The position numbers and the translations under genes were made by a program. Positions 35,079 to 43,412 of a stretch of DNA of 64,000 bases are shown piece by piece. The DNA is from Lewinellaceae bacterium (GTDB taxonomy: Bacteria; Bacteroidota; Bacteroidia; Chitinophagales; Saprospiraceae), in assembly GCA_020636045.1 (NCBI GenBank), contig JACJYP010000001.1:372001-436000 (forward strand), in the 5' to 3' direction. A model generated the notes under the pieces. That model did not search any database and had not been told where the DNA came from. It worked only from the letters and a program-made list of their open reading frames with translations. Within the stretch, counting starts at the first letter, position 1. Every line of letters begins with the position of its first letter.

Positions 35079-35639
35079 CTACCTGCGCAAGATCCAGTAC
35101 AATCCTTTTGCGTTGGATCTCATCTCCGGGATGATGGCCTGTATGATCAGGTGCTCCAGAAAAGCCGCGGTGCCCCAGGTGACCATTATGTAATAGAAGG
35201 CCTTGTTAAAGCCGAATACAAAAAGCGCAAAGAAGAAAAAACCCTGGATGTATCCGCCGATCTTCCAGGAATACAAATGCAGGCTGGGGAAGCGGCCAAA
35301 CTTGATCAGAGAAAAAAGGTAGCACAGCACGAACAGCCCTATAAACGTGCAGAAGGAAAACAGGTGTGGCTGAAAGTCTGCACTTTTGAACAAAAAAATG
35401 CCCAAAAACGCGAGTATATAAGTACCCAGATCGGCCAGTGAATCGAGTTTTGCCCCGATCTCCGTCATCATATTGAATACCCGGGCGATCAACCCGTCGA
35501 GGATATCGGTGACGAGGTTGATACACAGGAACCAGACGAAAAGTCGTTCATTCCCCGTCCACGCCAGGTAAAACACAAAGGGGAACGACAACAACCGGTA
35601 CAATGATAAAATATTGGGGATGTTGAGCGGTATCTTCAT
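35079..35639 (-). CDS. CDP-alcohol phosphatidyltransferase, second paralogue
   Basis: About 186 residues from the ATG at 35639 (MKIPLNIPNILSLYRLL, the usual N-terminus of the family). The signature is complete: DILDGLIARVFNMMTEIG followed by AKLDSLAD. Five to six membrane segments follow. It joins a CDP-activated lipid to an alcohol headgroup; substrate unknown. The frame is open further upstream, but the extension reads into the divergent methyltransferase-like gene and lacks family similarity. The gene sits in the cluster with the CarS-like and HMG-CoA-reductase-fusion genes, which suggests an unusual lipid substrate. Confidence 0.8.
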   Translation of the reverse strand: MKIPLNIPNILSLYRLLSFPFVFYLAWTGNERLFVWFLCINLVTDILDGLIARVFNMMTEIGAKLDSLADLGTYILAFLGIFLFKSADFQPHLFSFCTFIGLFVLCYLFSLIKFGRFPSLHLYSWKIGGYIQGFFFFALFVFGFNKAFYYIMVTWGTAAFLEHLIIQAIIPEMRSNAKGLYWILRR

Positions 35640-36189
35640 TCTTTTTCTGGTTTTTATCATCGCTTTTTCAGGGGTATTCATCAACCTGACGAAAAAGGGC
35701 GGGCATAGCGGGGTAGTATTGGTCCGCGACAGCCGCAGCCTTTTGTTGTTCCGCTTGCTGGTACCCGGCGCGCTGGCCACGAGCGTTTTGGTTTATTTCT
35801 CGGGCCGGGCACATATTTTTTTGCCTGCTTTTGCTGTGTATGGAGGGCTGATGCTGGTTTTTGCGGGGCTTGCACTGCGCTGGGCGGCGGTACTCAGCCT
35901 GGGCTCCGCTTTTACCGTTCAGATCGCCATTCTTACAAACCATTCGCTGAAAACCGACGGCGTTTATAAATATATCCGGCACCCCTCCTACACAGGGCTT
36001 TTGCTGTATTACCTCGGGTTGGGGTTAGCCATGCAAAACTGGCTTTGCCTTCTTTTACTCGTTGCCGGGCCGCTGATAGCAGTGCTCAACCGGATACGGC
36101 TCGAAGAAAACATACTGCGCGGGCATTTTGGGGAAGCGTACAGCGATTATGTTTCGCGCACCGGCAAACTCATCCCTTTCATCTATTGA
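35620..36189 (+). CDS. Isoprenylcysteine carboxyl methyltransferase (ICMT)/PEMT-family membrane protein
   Basis: About 189 residues with four to five membrane segments. The C-terminal family signature is clear: SLKTDGVYKYIRHPSYTGLLLYYLG, then RIRLEENILRGHFGEAYSDYVSRTGKLIPF (the EE..L...FG..Y..Y pattern). The family methylates isoprenylated or lipid-like acceptors with S-adenosylmethionine, and many bacterial members have unknown substrates. The ATG at 35620 puts its first 20 bases inside the start of the divergent gene; no later in-frame start fits well. It ends 2 bp from the convergent CarS-like gene. Confidence 0.75.
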   Translation: MLSGIFILFLVFIIAFSGVFINLTKKGGHSGVVLVRDSRSLLLFRLLVPGALATSVLVYFSGRAHIFLPAFAVYGGLMLVFAGLALRWAAVLSLGSAFTVQIAILTNHSLKTDGVYKYIRHPSYTGLLLYYLGLGLAMQNWLCLLLLVAGPLIAVLNRIRLEENILRGHFGEAYSDYVSRTGKLIPFIY

Positions 36190-36191
36190 CC

Positions 36192-36701
36192 TCAAAAATG
36201 CCGCTTCAGGCGCACCAGCACCAGCAGCCAGGAAAAGAACACGTGGCAAAACACCGCTACCAGAAACAACAGGACGGTCTGCCCAGGGCTGAGGTGGAAT
36301 ATGAAATGGCTCGCCAAACTTACGCCAAGACTCGAGTCGGTTTTGTCCATCAGCGTAAAAATCCAGGCATTTGATACCGCGCTCCGGCCCGGCGGAATAC
36401 CGGCCCGCCGTTTTATCAGGGAATTGGGCAATTCGGAAGCCATGTATGCCAGCCCGAGAATAAAGCCTGTGGGGAAACCCATCGTGGGCGGAACTACGGG
36501 CACGAGCAATGCGAACAACGCGCTGAAAAGGCCGTTCAGCAAGGGCAACACCACAAACCCGCGCCAGGTCTTGTTTTCACCGAAAAGGCGCGGCCAAACC
36601 GGGATCGCAAGACCGGGCCACAGGTCTTTTTTCACCCACCACATGTGCATCACATTGGAAAGGATGAGCGGAATGAGGATAAATGCGAAGGGCGCCGTCA
36701 T
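36192..36701 (-). CDS. CarS-like (CDP-archaeol synthase family) membrane protein
   Basis: A 169-residue protein with four to five membrane segments. Motifs LFGENKTWRGF and ELPNSLIKRRAGIPPG correspond to the FGxNKTWRG and SFIKRR blocks of CDP-archaeol synthase (CarS), and DKTDS to the following D-x-x-D site. CarS transfers CTP to a phosphorylated ether lipid in archaea; bacterial homologues are known but poorly studied. The start codon overlaps the stop of the HMG-CoA reductase fusion (ATGA), so the two are translated together. Inferred job: activation of a prenyl or phospho-lipid made by the same cluster. Confidence 0.7.
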   Translation of the reverse strand: MTAPFAFILIPLILSNVMHMWWVKKDLWPGLAIPVWPRLFGENKTWRGFVVLPLLNGLFSALFALLVPVVPPTMGFPTGFILGLAYMASELPNSLIKRRAGIPPGRSAVSNAWIFTLMDKTDSSLGVSLASHFIFHLSPGQTVLLFLVAVFCHVFFSWLLVLVRLKRHF

Positions 36702-39010
36702 TGCTCGAGCAGATCGATCATTCTGAACGTGTTGCGGAATATCCTTTCCGCAAATTCAAAATCCAGCAAGATCCGTCCGGTAAGGTAAAACGAAACGCGT
36801 GTCACGAGGTATTCCTTCAGTGCATACAACGTGGCCTGATTCCATGTTTCCCGATCGACATGCGCTTTTTGCAGCGAAAAATGGAACTGCATATACGCTT
36901 CCCAGTCGTCAGCATCGAAATTTTCGGGGAGTACAAAACTCAGAAACTCCACCACATCGCGCTGGGGAAAGTTTTGCATCGCCAGTTCCCAATCGTAGAT
37001 ACAGATATCGCCGTTTTGGCGGACCGCGACGTTTCGCGGGTTGAAATCGTTGTGGACGATCGTTTTTTTGAGCGACACTTTTTCGTGCTCCGGTTCCAGG
37101 TCTTCCACAAGATCGAGCAGCCGCAAGGCAAGCGGATGCAGGGGGCCTCCGGCATATTCTTTTTCGATGATGCGGGCGAATGTCCGGTACAACGGCGCCG
37201 CCTTCCAGGGTTCGAATTCCGGAATATTTTCAACCGATACATCCCCCAGTGACTGATGCACTTCCGAAATCGCGCGAATGGCAGACTTGATCGTCCGGCC
37301 TTTCCACAGGCCGGGCTGGTTTTCCGAGTTGATGATCGATAACGCCCGGCTGTCGAGCCATTCCTGCATCACGATGAATATTTCCCGCGATGCATCCGTC
37401 TTCACGCCAAACAACCCGGGTGTGCAGCGAATGCCCATTTCCCGCAGCAATTGGTAGACGATGAGTTCCTTTTTATGGCAATCCCGGTATTCCAGCACCT
37501 GCCGGTATTGAAAGATGCCGTCGGCAAGCGACGGGTCGATCTGTGCCGCCATCAGGTGAAGTCCTTCCACCACTTCCGTGTCGAGGGGCTTGATCTTGAG
37601 CAGGGCATATACCTGTTCCGGCTTGTCCGCTACATGGCTTTTCAGTTGCAATTCCAGTGTTATGAATCCCGTCAGTTTTTGGTTCACCCTGCTTTGCAGC
37701 CCGATGATGATGCCGTTTTCCACGATGCGTTTTTCCGGAAACCGCAGTGAAAGGATTTCCCGCCCCGCCAGGCTGCCGCCCGAGAACGAACGGACAAAGT
37801 CACAATTGATCTCTCCCCGGGTCAGCCAGTTGACGGGTTTGTTGCGCCCCAGTTTTTCGTGCGCTTTGGCAAACTGGCCACCGACGATGGCGGCGAAGGT
37901 GGAAATTTCGAGCGCCAGCGCAAAACCGGCGATGATCTGTGCAAAACGCTGCAATTTGCCCGTTCCCCGGCATCCCATGAGCGCCAGCGCTTCCTGCTGT
38001 TTTGATAAATGCGTGCCGCCGCCCACCGTACCGATCACCAGGTTGGGCAAATGCAGGCGGAAGCATATTCCCGATCGTGTTTTTTCCAGTTCGAGTGTGC
38101 CGACGCCCGATTCGTGAATACTGGCAAGGTCCTGCCCTGTCGCGACAAAAATTGCCGCCACAGCATTCGCAACGTTGATGTTGTACCCCACCATGCCGTC
38201 GAGCCGTGCCAACTGAACGGAATATTTGTAACAGAGCAGCATGTCGTCGGAACGGCAGCGCAGCACCTTTTCAACGATGCGTTCCGGCAGTTCGCATTCC
38301 GCAACGACGTGTATGCCGCGGCCGTGCTCCATCGTATATGCCGATATCTTTTTATCGGAGGCGCCGTTGCCTTCTATGACAAAATGCCGGGGTTCGATGC
38401 CTGTATCTGCATTAAAACCGTCCCTGATCCAGAGCACCGCATGCCAGGTACAGATCGTGGTCATATTTTGTCCGGCGGCATCGCCGGTAGTATAGGCGAA
38501 TTTCAGGTGCACGCTTTCGCCGATGACAACGGGCTCGATGCTTTGAAGTTTGGCGTGATTGGAGTGTTGCTCGGCGATGCTTCTGATGCGCGAAAAACGC
38601 GCTTTCACCCATTTTTCAAACAATTCGCTTTCCGCTATGCTCTGAAAAATGAACATCGGGCAGCGCAGCATTTGCTGGTGCAGCACCCTCGCCCGAAAAC
38701 CTCCGCCCAGGCTGACGGCTTTGGCGCCGCGGTTCATGCTGGCCAGCAACGCGCCTTCCAGGGTGCCTGCGGGAGCGAATACCGTTTCTTCCAACCCATC
38801 GCACCGCCAAAGCAAGGGCCCGGCAAGGCCCAGGGGAATTTCGACCGAGCCGATACTGGATTCGATGTTACGCACGATCTCCTCCGGCCGGAGGCCGGTT
38901 TGAGCGATAGAGGTCAGTTTGTGGCCAAGGGCTTCGAGATAGGAAAGGCGCAATTCCGCCGCGTCTTTTGTAACCAGACCCCTGCCGGGGACTATCGGAT
39001 ATTGTTCCAA
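36698..39010 (-). CDS. HMG-CoA reductase fused to an APH/choline-kinase-like phosphotransferase domain
   Basis: A 770-residue fusion. Residues about 1-410 are a class I HMG-CoA reductase: NIESSIGSVEIPLGLAGPL, LEGALLASMNRGAKAV (catalytic Glu 85), FAYTTGDAAGQNM, GASDKK (Lys 220/221), TGQDLASIHES (Asp 294), GTVGGGTHLSKQQEAL and FAKAH (His 384). All four catalytic residues are kept, so the domain should make mevalonate. Residues about 465-770 are an aminoglycoside-phosphotransferase/choline-kinase fold with a candidate ATP lysine in YALLKIKPL and the catalytic loop VHNDFNPRNVAV (H653, D655, N660), then IYDWE (D673). The fused kinase substrate is unknown. Confidence 0.85.
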   Translation of the reverse strand: MEQYPIVPGRGLVTKDAAELRLSYLEALGHKLTSIAQTGLRPEEIVRNIESSIGSVEIPLGLAGPLLWRCDGLEETVFAPAGTLEGALLASMNRGAKAVSLGGGFRARVLHQQMLRCPMFIFQSIAESELFEKWVKARFSRIRSIAEQHSNHAKLQSIEPVVIGESVHLKFAYTTGDAAGQNMTTICTWHAVLWIRDGFNADTGIEPRHFVIEGNGASDKKISAYTMEHGRGIHVVAECELPERIVEKVLRCRSDDMLLCYKYSVQLARLDGMVGYNINVANAVAAIFVATGQDLASIHESGVGTLELEKTRSGICFRLHLPNLVIGTVGGGTHLSKQQEALALMGCRGTGKLQRFAQIIAGFALALEISTFAAIVGGQFAKAHEKLGRNKPVNWLTRGEINCDFVRSFSGGSLAGREILSLRFPEKRIVENGIIIGLQSRVNQKLTGFITLELQLKSHVADKPEQVYALLKIKPLDTEVVEGLHLMAAQIDPSLADGIFQYRQVLEYRDCHKKELIVYQLLREMGIRCTPGLFGVKTDASREIFIVMQEWLDSRALSIINSENQPGLWKGRTIKSAIRAISEVHQSLGDVSVENIPEFEPWKAAPLYRTFARIIEKEYAGGPLHPLALRLLDLVEDLEPEHEKVSLKKTIVHNDFNPRNVAVRQNGDICIYDWELAMQNFPQRDVVEFLSFVLPENFDADDWEAYMQFHFSLQKAHVDRETWNQATLYALKEYLVTRVSFYLTGRILLDFEFAERIFRNTFRMIDLLEQ

Positions 39011-39058
39011 TTCGTTTACTTTGTGTAATTTGAGTGTTTAAGAACCTGTTCCCGTCCT

Positions 39059-39604
39059 ATGCGGTACGTTGTTGTTCGCATCATTCATGGCTCTGTTCGC
39101 CGCCGGCATTATCGTCGCGAAGCAAAGGAACTCGGCGGTAAAATGGGGGGGCATGTCGGTATCCAAATTGATGACCTTATCTACGATTTTAAGTACCGCG
39201 ACATAAGCCGGATACATATCTTTTCCAACCCGGAATCCAAAAATTGCATTTTTCAAAAACATACACCGGATGAGTGGACAGCGTGTTATAAAGATAACCA
39301 GGAAACGCTTGTCACGATCCCGGTTGATGAAACGGAGATCGAATTTTTGCTGGATTTTTACCGGAAAAACATCCTCGAACCTTCCTACGATTATTCCTTC
39401 TTTGGTCAGCGCTGCGCGTCTTCCTGCTACGACCTTTTAAAAAAGATCAACAAAATACAGGGCGGACACTACTTTTTCAACGCTTTTTATCCGGGCATGC
39501 TCCGCAAAAAACTGCTGGCAAAAGCCCGGCAGGCAGGGTATGGTGTTGTTGTGATCCCCGGGTCGCCGACGCGTATCTGGGAAGGCGGACGGGTCGATAT
39601 TTGA
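39059..39604 (+). CDS. Putative permuted papain-like (YiiX/NlpC-P60-type) hydrolase
   Basis: A 181-residue protein with no signal peptide or membrane segment. The motif GGHVGIQIDDLIYDFKY carries an early histidine, and YSFFGQRCASSCYDLLKKI carries a later cysteine. This His-before-Cys order is that of permuted NlpC/P60-LRAT-type papain folds such as YiiX, whose members include lipid acyltransferases and amidases. It is divergent from the HMG-CoA reductase fusion (48 bp apart) and ends 14 bp from the convergent PEP-synthase-like gene. I am not certain of the family; an unrelated conserved protein is possible. Confidence 0.5.
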   Translation: MRYVVVRIIHGSVRRRHYRREAKELGGKMGGHVGIQIDDLIYDFKYRDISRIHIFSNPESKNCIFQKHTPDEWTACYKDNQETLVTIPVDETEIEFLLDFYRKNILEPSYDYSFFGQRCASSCYDLLKKINKIQGGHYFFNAFYPGMLRKKLLAKARQAGYGVVVIPGSPTRIWEGGRVDI

Positions 39605-39618
39605 CATTGCTCCATACC

Positions 39619-42213
39619 TTATTGATGACTGATCTTCTGATGTTTTGCATCGCTCACTGCGGCAACCGTACCCGCATCGCCGTCGAGACAGATCAACTCC
39701 CCGGTCTTAAAAATACTCGTAGCGCCGGCCACACCTACCACGACGGGAATGCCCAGTTCGCGCCCCACGATGGCGGTATGTGATAATAAAGACCCTTTTT
39801 CACTCAATAATCCGGCGGCCTGTGCCATCAGGAACACCCAGCCGGGATCGGTCATTTTCGATACAAGAATTTTTCCCCGCACATCTGCATCGAGGCCGGG
39901 TTCGGTCACGACCGCCGCCGGTGCGATCACCCGGCCTTTCGACACCGCAACGCCCTGAAAAACCTGTATCCCCGGTGATCTGCTTCCTCTTACCGGGCCG
40001 GGTTCGGGCGGAATATCTCCCGCATACACGATCCGGTCGGGCAATTGCAGATTACGGAAAGTATCGTATTCAGCCTTTATAGCATCGATTCTCCCGATTT
40101 TTGGAACACGGTCGCCGTCCAGACAAAACGCCCTGAGATCATCGTGTTCAAGCCAGAAAACGTCTTCCGTGAGCGCGATCACCTTCATTTCTGCCATCAT
40201 GCTGCCGATCGTTTCAAAAATATCCTTTACGGCGGAATAAGCCCGGGTGCGGCAGAAGCGCATGTTCTCGCGGTTTTTCAGGCCGTAGGCGGCAAGCGCC
40301 CTTACAAACCCGAACAACCAGGCACGGGGCTGCCACCGGCGCAGACGTTTGGCTATTTCGGCTTCGGCGTTTTGTCTGATTTCCGCCTGTTTCCTCCTGA
40401 AATCCGCAGCCGTTACGGTGGTAGACAGTTGGTTTTTGAGCAGGCCGATAAAAATCTCCGGGTGGCTGCGCGGCGACCGGACTTCCAGTTTCAGTTCTTC
40501 CAGCGTGCGGTCGCCGAATCTTTCCAGGTGCGCCTGAAATTGCTCGTAAAACGCCCTGTATTGCGGGCCGGGTAACCCTGCCAGGACTTCGGCAGCAGGC
40601 CGTGCAAAAAGTTCCATTAACGCATGATCGTTTTTCAGCGTCTCTTTTAATTCCAGCACGGACAAGACTGCTTCTTCCGATTCAACGCCCCCTTGCCCGC
40701 ACAGCAGGTCGTTGGCAAGGCTTTCGGAATGTCCGGCACTGTATTTTTTTGTCAGGTTTTGCAGCCATCCAAATGCCTTGAAAGCGAGAAAATCGTTTAC
40801 TAACGTCAGGTACCAGGGGCGAAAAAGCCGTTCGGTAGCATTTTCATAATGCCGCCAAAGCATTTCGGGCGAAGTACAATGTTTTTCGTAGTCGCGTAAA
40901 ACGGCGTAGTTCCGGTGAAAGGCTTCAAAAAAACGTCGGTTTCCCCGCCGGTAGCCCGCGATCAGCCACAATGACGCCAGTACCGTCCGCGCTTTTTTCC
41001 AGAATGAAAAACGGATGGTATGGCTCTCTCCCTGCGCCAGCCCGACGGCTTTTTCCCATGCCTGCATCGAATGCCGCGACCCGTACACAAGCGCCATCAT
41101 CCGGTACCAGTTGTCCAGGCGATAATAAACCCGGCCTTTGTAATGCGCCAGCAGCTGGCTAAAGACTTCAGAAAAGTTTCGAATGGCCGCCCGGGGCACC
41201 ATAAATGCCCGCGAACTGCTGCTGAAAACCCGCTCGTACGCCTTGACAGCGAAACTGAAACTCAGGGGCAGGGTTATTCCCGGATAACTTTCGACAATAT
41301 TCGTGTTGTCCAGTATCCTGATCGGTCCACGCCCGATCGTGGTCACCGGACGCATCTGCAGGATGAAAAGACGCCCTTTTTTGTCAAAGGAAAATTCCAG
41401 GTCGGCGGGCGCGCCCAAAAGGGTTTCGGCTGCAAGGGTGTACCGGGCCACTTGCCCGATCTGTTCGTTCGTCAGGACAGGGGTACTGTCCTTAAAACCC
41501 TCCGGCGCGGCGCTTTTCGGAGAAAAAGTGACACCGACGCTCCGGTCTTCGATCGTTTCCGTTTGGCGGTTCACGGTGTAGGTGTCCGTTTCGACCCGGT
41601 CGCCGACGATGCCTTCTCCGGAACCGTGCCCTGCGACGATCGTGATATCGGCCAGATTGCCTGCCGGGTTCATCGAAAAACTTACCCCCGATGTTCCGGC
41701 ATCCACCATTTGTTGCACGATCACCGCGATCTGTATCCCGGTCGCAGGCAAACGATGTATCTGCCTGTACTTCAGTGCATTGAAATTATAGGCCGAAGCA
41801 ATGACGGCCAGTATTTTTTCACCCAGTTCGCCTTCCCTGACATCCAGAAAAGTGGCGTGCTGGCCGGCGAAAGAGGCTTTTTCGCCGTCTTCGCCCGCAA
41901 CGGAAGAGCGGACCGCCACGCGATATTCCGGGCCGAAAAGCCGGCGGCAGTCCATCGCAACCGATTCGGCAAAGGCGCGGGGAAGATCGAGCCCCGCGAT
42001 CTTTTGCCGGATCTCCCCGGCTTGCTGCGCAAGTTGTGCATCGGCAAGCGCGGAAAGTCCGTCGCAATATTTTTCAATATCGCCGCGCAGGGGCGAAAGC
42101 AGCTCATCCACCGCTTCACAGGACAACACCAAAAAGGGCGGGACGGGGAAACCCTCCGCCTGCATTTTCAGAAGATTGGATGCCTTGCCGCCGTATTCCA
42201 TCACAGCTGCCAT
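39619..42213 (-). CDS. PEP-synthase / rifampin-phosphotransferase-like protein
   Basis: An 864-residue protein. Residues about 1-310 form a PPDK-type ATP-grasp domain (GGKASNLLKMQAEGFPVPPFLVLS, VRSSVAGEDGEKASFAGQHATFL, GTSGVSFSMNPAG, DLEFSFDKKGRLFILQMRPV). A long helical middle part follows, and at the C-terminus a PEP-utiliser mobile domain with the phospho-histidine in GSLLSHTAIVGRELGIPVVVGV. This is the layout of rifampin phosphotransferase and of many uncharacterised phosphotransferases. The usual PEP/pyruvate barrel of PEP synthase is missing, so the middle region probably binds another acceptor. Its end overlaps the UbiA gene by 13 bp; acceptor may be a prenyl or lipid alcohol (inference). 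Confidence 0.75.
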   Translation of the reverse strand: MAAVMEYGGKASNLLKMQAEGFPVPPFLVLSCEAVDELLSPLRGDIEKYCDGLSALADAQLAQQAGEIRQKIAGLDLPRAFAESVAMDCRRLFGPEYRVAVRSSVAGEDGEKASFAGQHATFLDVREGELGEKILAVIASAYNFNALKYRQIHRLPATGIQIAVIVQQMVDAGTSGVSFSMNPAGNLADITIVAGHGSGEGIVGDRVETDTYTVNRQTETIEDRSVGVTFSPKSAAPEGFKDSTPVLTNEQIGQVARYTLAAETLLGAPADLEFSFDKKGRLFILQMRPVTTIGRGPIRILDNTNIVESYPGITLPLSFSFAVKAYERVFSSSSRAFMVPRAAIRNFSEVFSQLLAHYKGRVYYRLDNWYRMMALVYGSRHSMQAWEKAVGLAQGESHTIRFSFWKKARTVLASLWLIAGYRRGNRRFFEAFHRNYAVLRDYEKHCTSPEMLWRHYENATERLFRPWYLTLVNDFLAFKAFGWLQNLTKKYSAGHSESLANDLLCGQGGVESEEAVLSVLELKETLKNDHALMELFARPAAEVLAGLPGPQYRAFYEQFQAHLERFGDRTLEELKLEVRSPRSHPEIFIGLLKNQLSTTVTAADFRRKQAEIRQNAEAEIAKRLRRWQPRAWLFGFVRALAAYGLKNRENMRFCRTRAYSAVKDIFETIGSMMAEMKVIALTEDVFWLEHDDLRAFCLDGDRVPKIGRIDAIKAEYDTFRNLQLPDRIVYAGDIPPEPGPVRGSRSPGIQVFQGVAVSKGRVIAPAAVVTEPGLDADVRGKILVSKMTDPGWVFLMAQAAGLLSEKGSLLSHTAIVGRELGIPVVVGVAGATSIFKTGELICLDGDAGTVAAVSDAKHQKISHQ

Positions 42214-43151
42214 TGCAGTCCGTATTTCTGCAGCAAATGGAACAGCATATTGAAAAAAAGCAGGGTGGTAAATGCCAGGGCTGTGTTTTTCAGCACATTA
42301 TTTTGATGCGTTGGTTGCACGATGAACCGGATAAAGAAGAACGCCGCATATACCATCAGCGCCGATGTAATGATGAAAAACGAACTGCTCAATCCGAGTG
42401 TCCGGCCTGTATACAGACAAAAAGCGCCGCTCAACATCAGACATACCAGCGGAATGTAAGCCGCGCCCCGCGCCCCGAAAATGCGTGAAAAGGTGACATA
42501 GTCGGTTTCCTTGCCCAGCCCGCGGATCTTGCGCGCCACTTCCCAGGCCGTCACCGGCAACGAAAACAGCAACAGGAGGATAAAATGTCCGAATGTGAAC
42601 GGATGGTCGGCTCCGCCCGCTGCCAGCGCTACATTGATCAGGTAGTAATTGATGAACAGGGGCAGCGGCTGGTGCGTCATCATGGTCAGAAACAGGTTTT
42701 CGCGGTGTATTTTTTCCGCAAAAAACCATTTGAACGTCAAGACAGCGTAGGTGATCATGATGAAAAACGGCAGCCAGGTCTGCCGGGCAAACAGGAAATT
42801 GACCAGTAAAAGCACCGAAAAACTGGCGATCGAAAGGATCCGCACGTCGGAAACCTTGACATCGCCGCGCGGCAATGCGCGCTCGGGGAAGAGGTCTTTG
42901 TCGATCTCCACATCCTTCAGTTCGTCGAAGGTGCGCAGCAACAGCATCATGCAAAACGCCGACACCAGGCCGGTGACTCCATAAATATCGAACACAACCG
43001 GTCCGCCGGCCAGCGCCTGGCTCGCGATGTGAAGACAGGTGTACAACGCGATCACATAGGGCAGATACAGGTGGAGGGGAAACATTTCGCGGCTGTAAAT
43101 CCAGGCGCGGCTAAAGAAGTTGGAGGTGGCGGGAGGGCTGATCGTATTCAT
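42201..43151 (-). CDS. UbiA-family prenyltransferase
   Basis: About 316 residues with eight to nine membrane segments; the start at 43151 (MNTISPPATSNFF) removes a non-homologous extension. The first Asp-rich motif is LLLRTFDELKDVEIDKDLFPERALPRGDV, equivalent to the NxxxDxxxD...RPLPSG block of UbiA. The second site is less canonical (KIRGLGKETDYVTFSRIFGARGA, resembling the K..GKET..L.. region). The family transfers prenyl groups to aromatic or glycerol-phosphate acceptors. It is translationally coupled to the PEP-synthase-like gene and close to the CarS-like and HMGR-fusion genes. Substrate unknown. Confidence 0.75.
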   Translation of the reverse strand: MNTISPPATSNFFSRAWIYSREMFPLHLYLPYVIALYTCLHIASQALAGGPVVFDIYGVTGLVSAFCMMLLLRTFDELKDVEIDKDLFPERALPRGDVKVSDVRILSIASFSVLLLVNFLFARQTWLPFFIMITYAVLTFKWFFAEKIHRENLFLTMMTHQPLPLFINYYLINVALAAGGADHPFTFGHFILLLLFSLPVTAWEVARKIRGLGKETDYVTFSRIFGARGAAYIPLVCLMLSGAFCLYTGRTLGLSSSFFIITSALMVYAAFFFIRFIVQPTHQNNVLKNTALAFTTLLFFNMLFHLLQKYGLQWQL

Positions 43152-43218
43152 TGGTTTCAGCAATTTAAGCGTGCACAAGGATGGCAAAAGGAGCATCGGG
43201 CTCCGGCTTTGCCAATGA

Positions 43219-43226
43219 CAAAAATA
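43219..43226 (-). promoter_or_regulatory. Candidate promoter of the UbiA / PEP-synthase-like pair
   Basis: Minus strand reads TATTTTTG (TAnnTTTG match), 67 bases before the UbiA start codon. No good -33 TTG is seen. Confidence 0.4.
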
Positions 43227-43412
43227 GATTTCTTGTGGTATAAAACCCATGAGAAAAAACAGAAAGCATCCTCGGGACGATCACAAAAAAATACCTTCAC
43301 CACTGCAATGAGTAATGGTAAGTACATCCGGCTATCCGGGGTAAATGGATTGACCTTGATTATTTTTATGGGATATGCTGCATCTGACCGCGCCTAAAAT
43401 ATTTCAGATCGT

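Noticed and set aside
41020..42306. Plus-strand ORF of 428 codons
   Set aside because: Antisense to the PEP-synthase-like gene, which carries clear ATP-grasp and phospho-His motifs.
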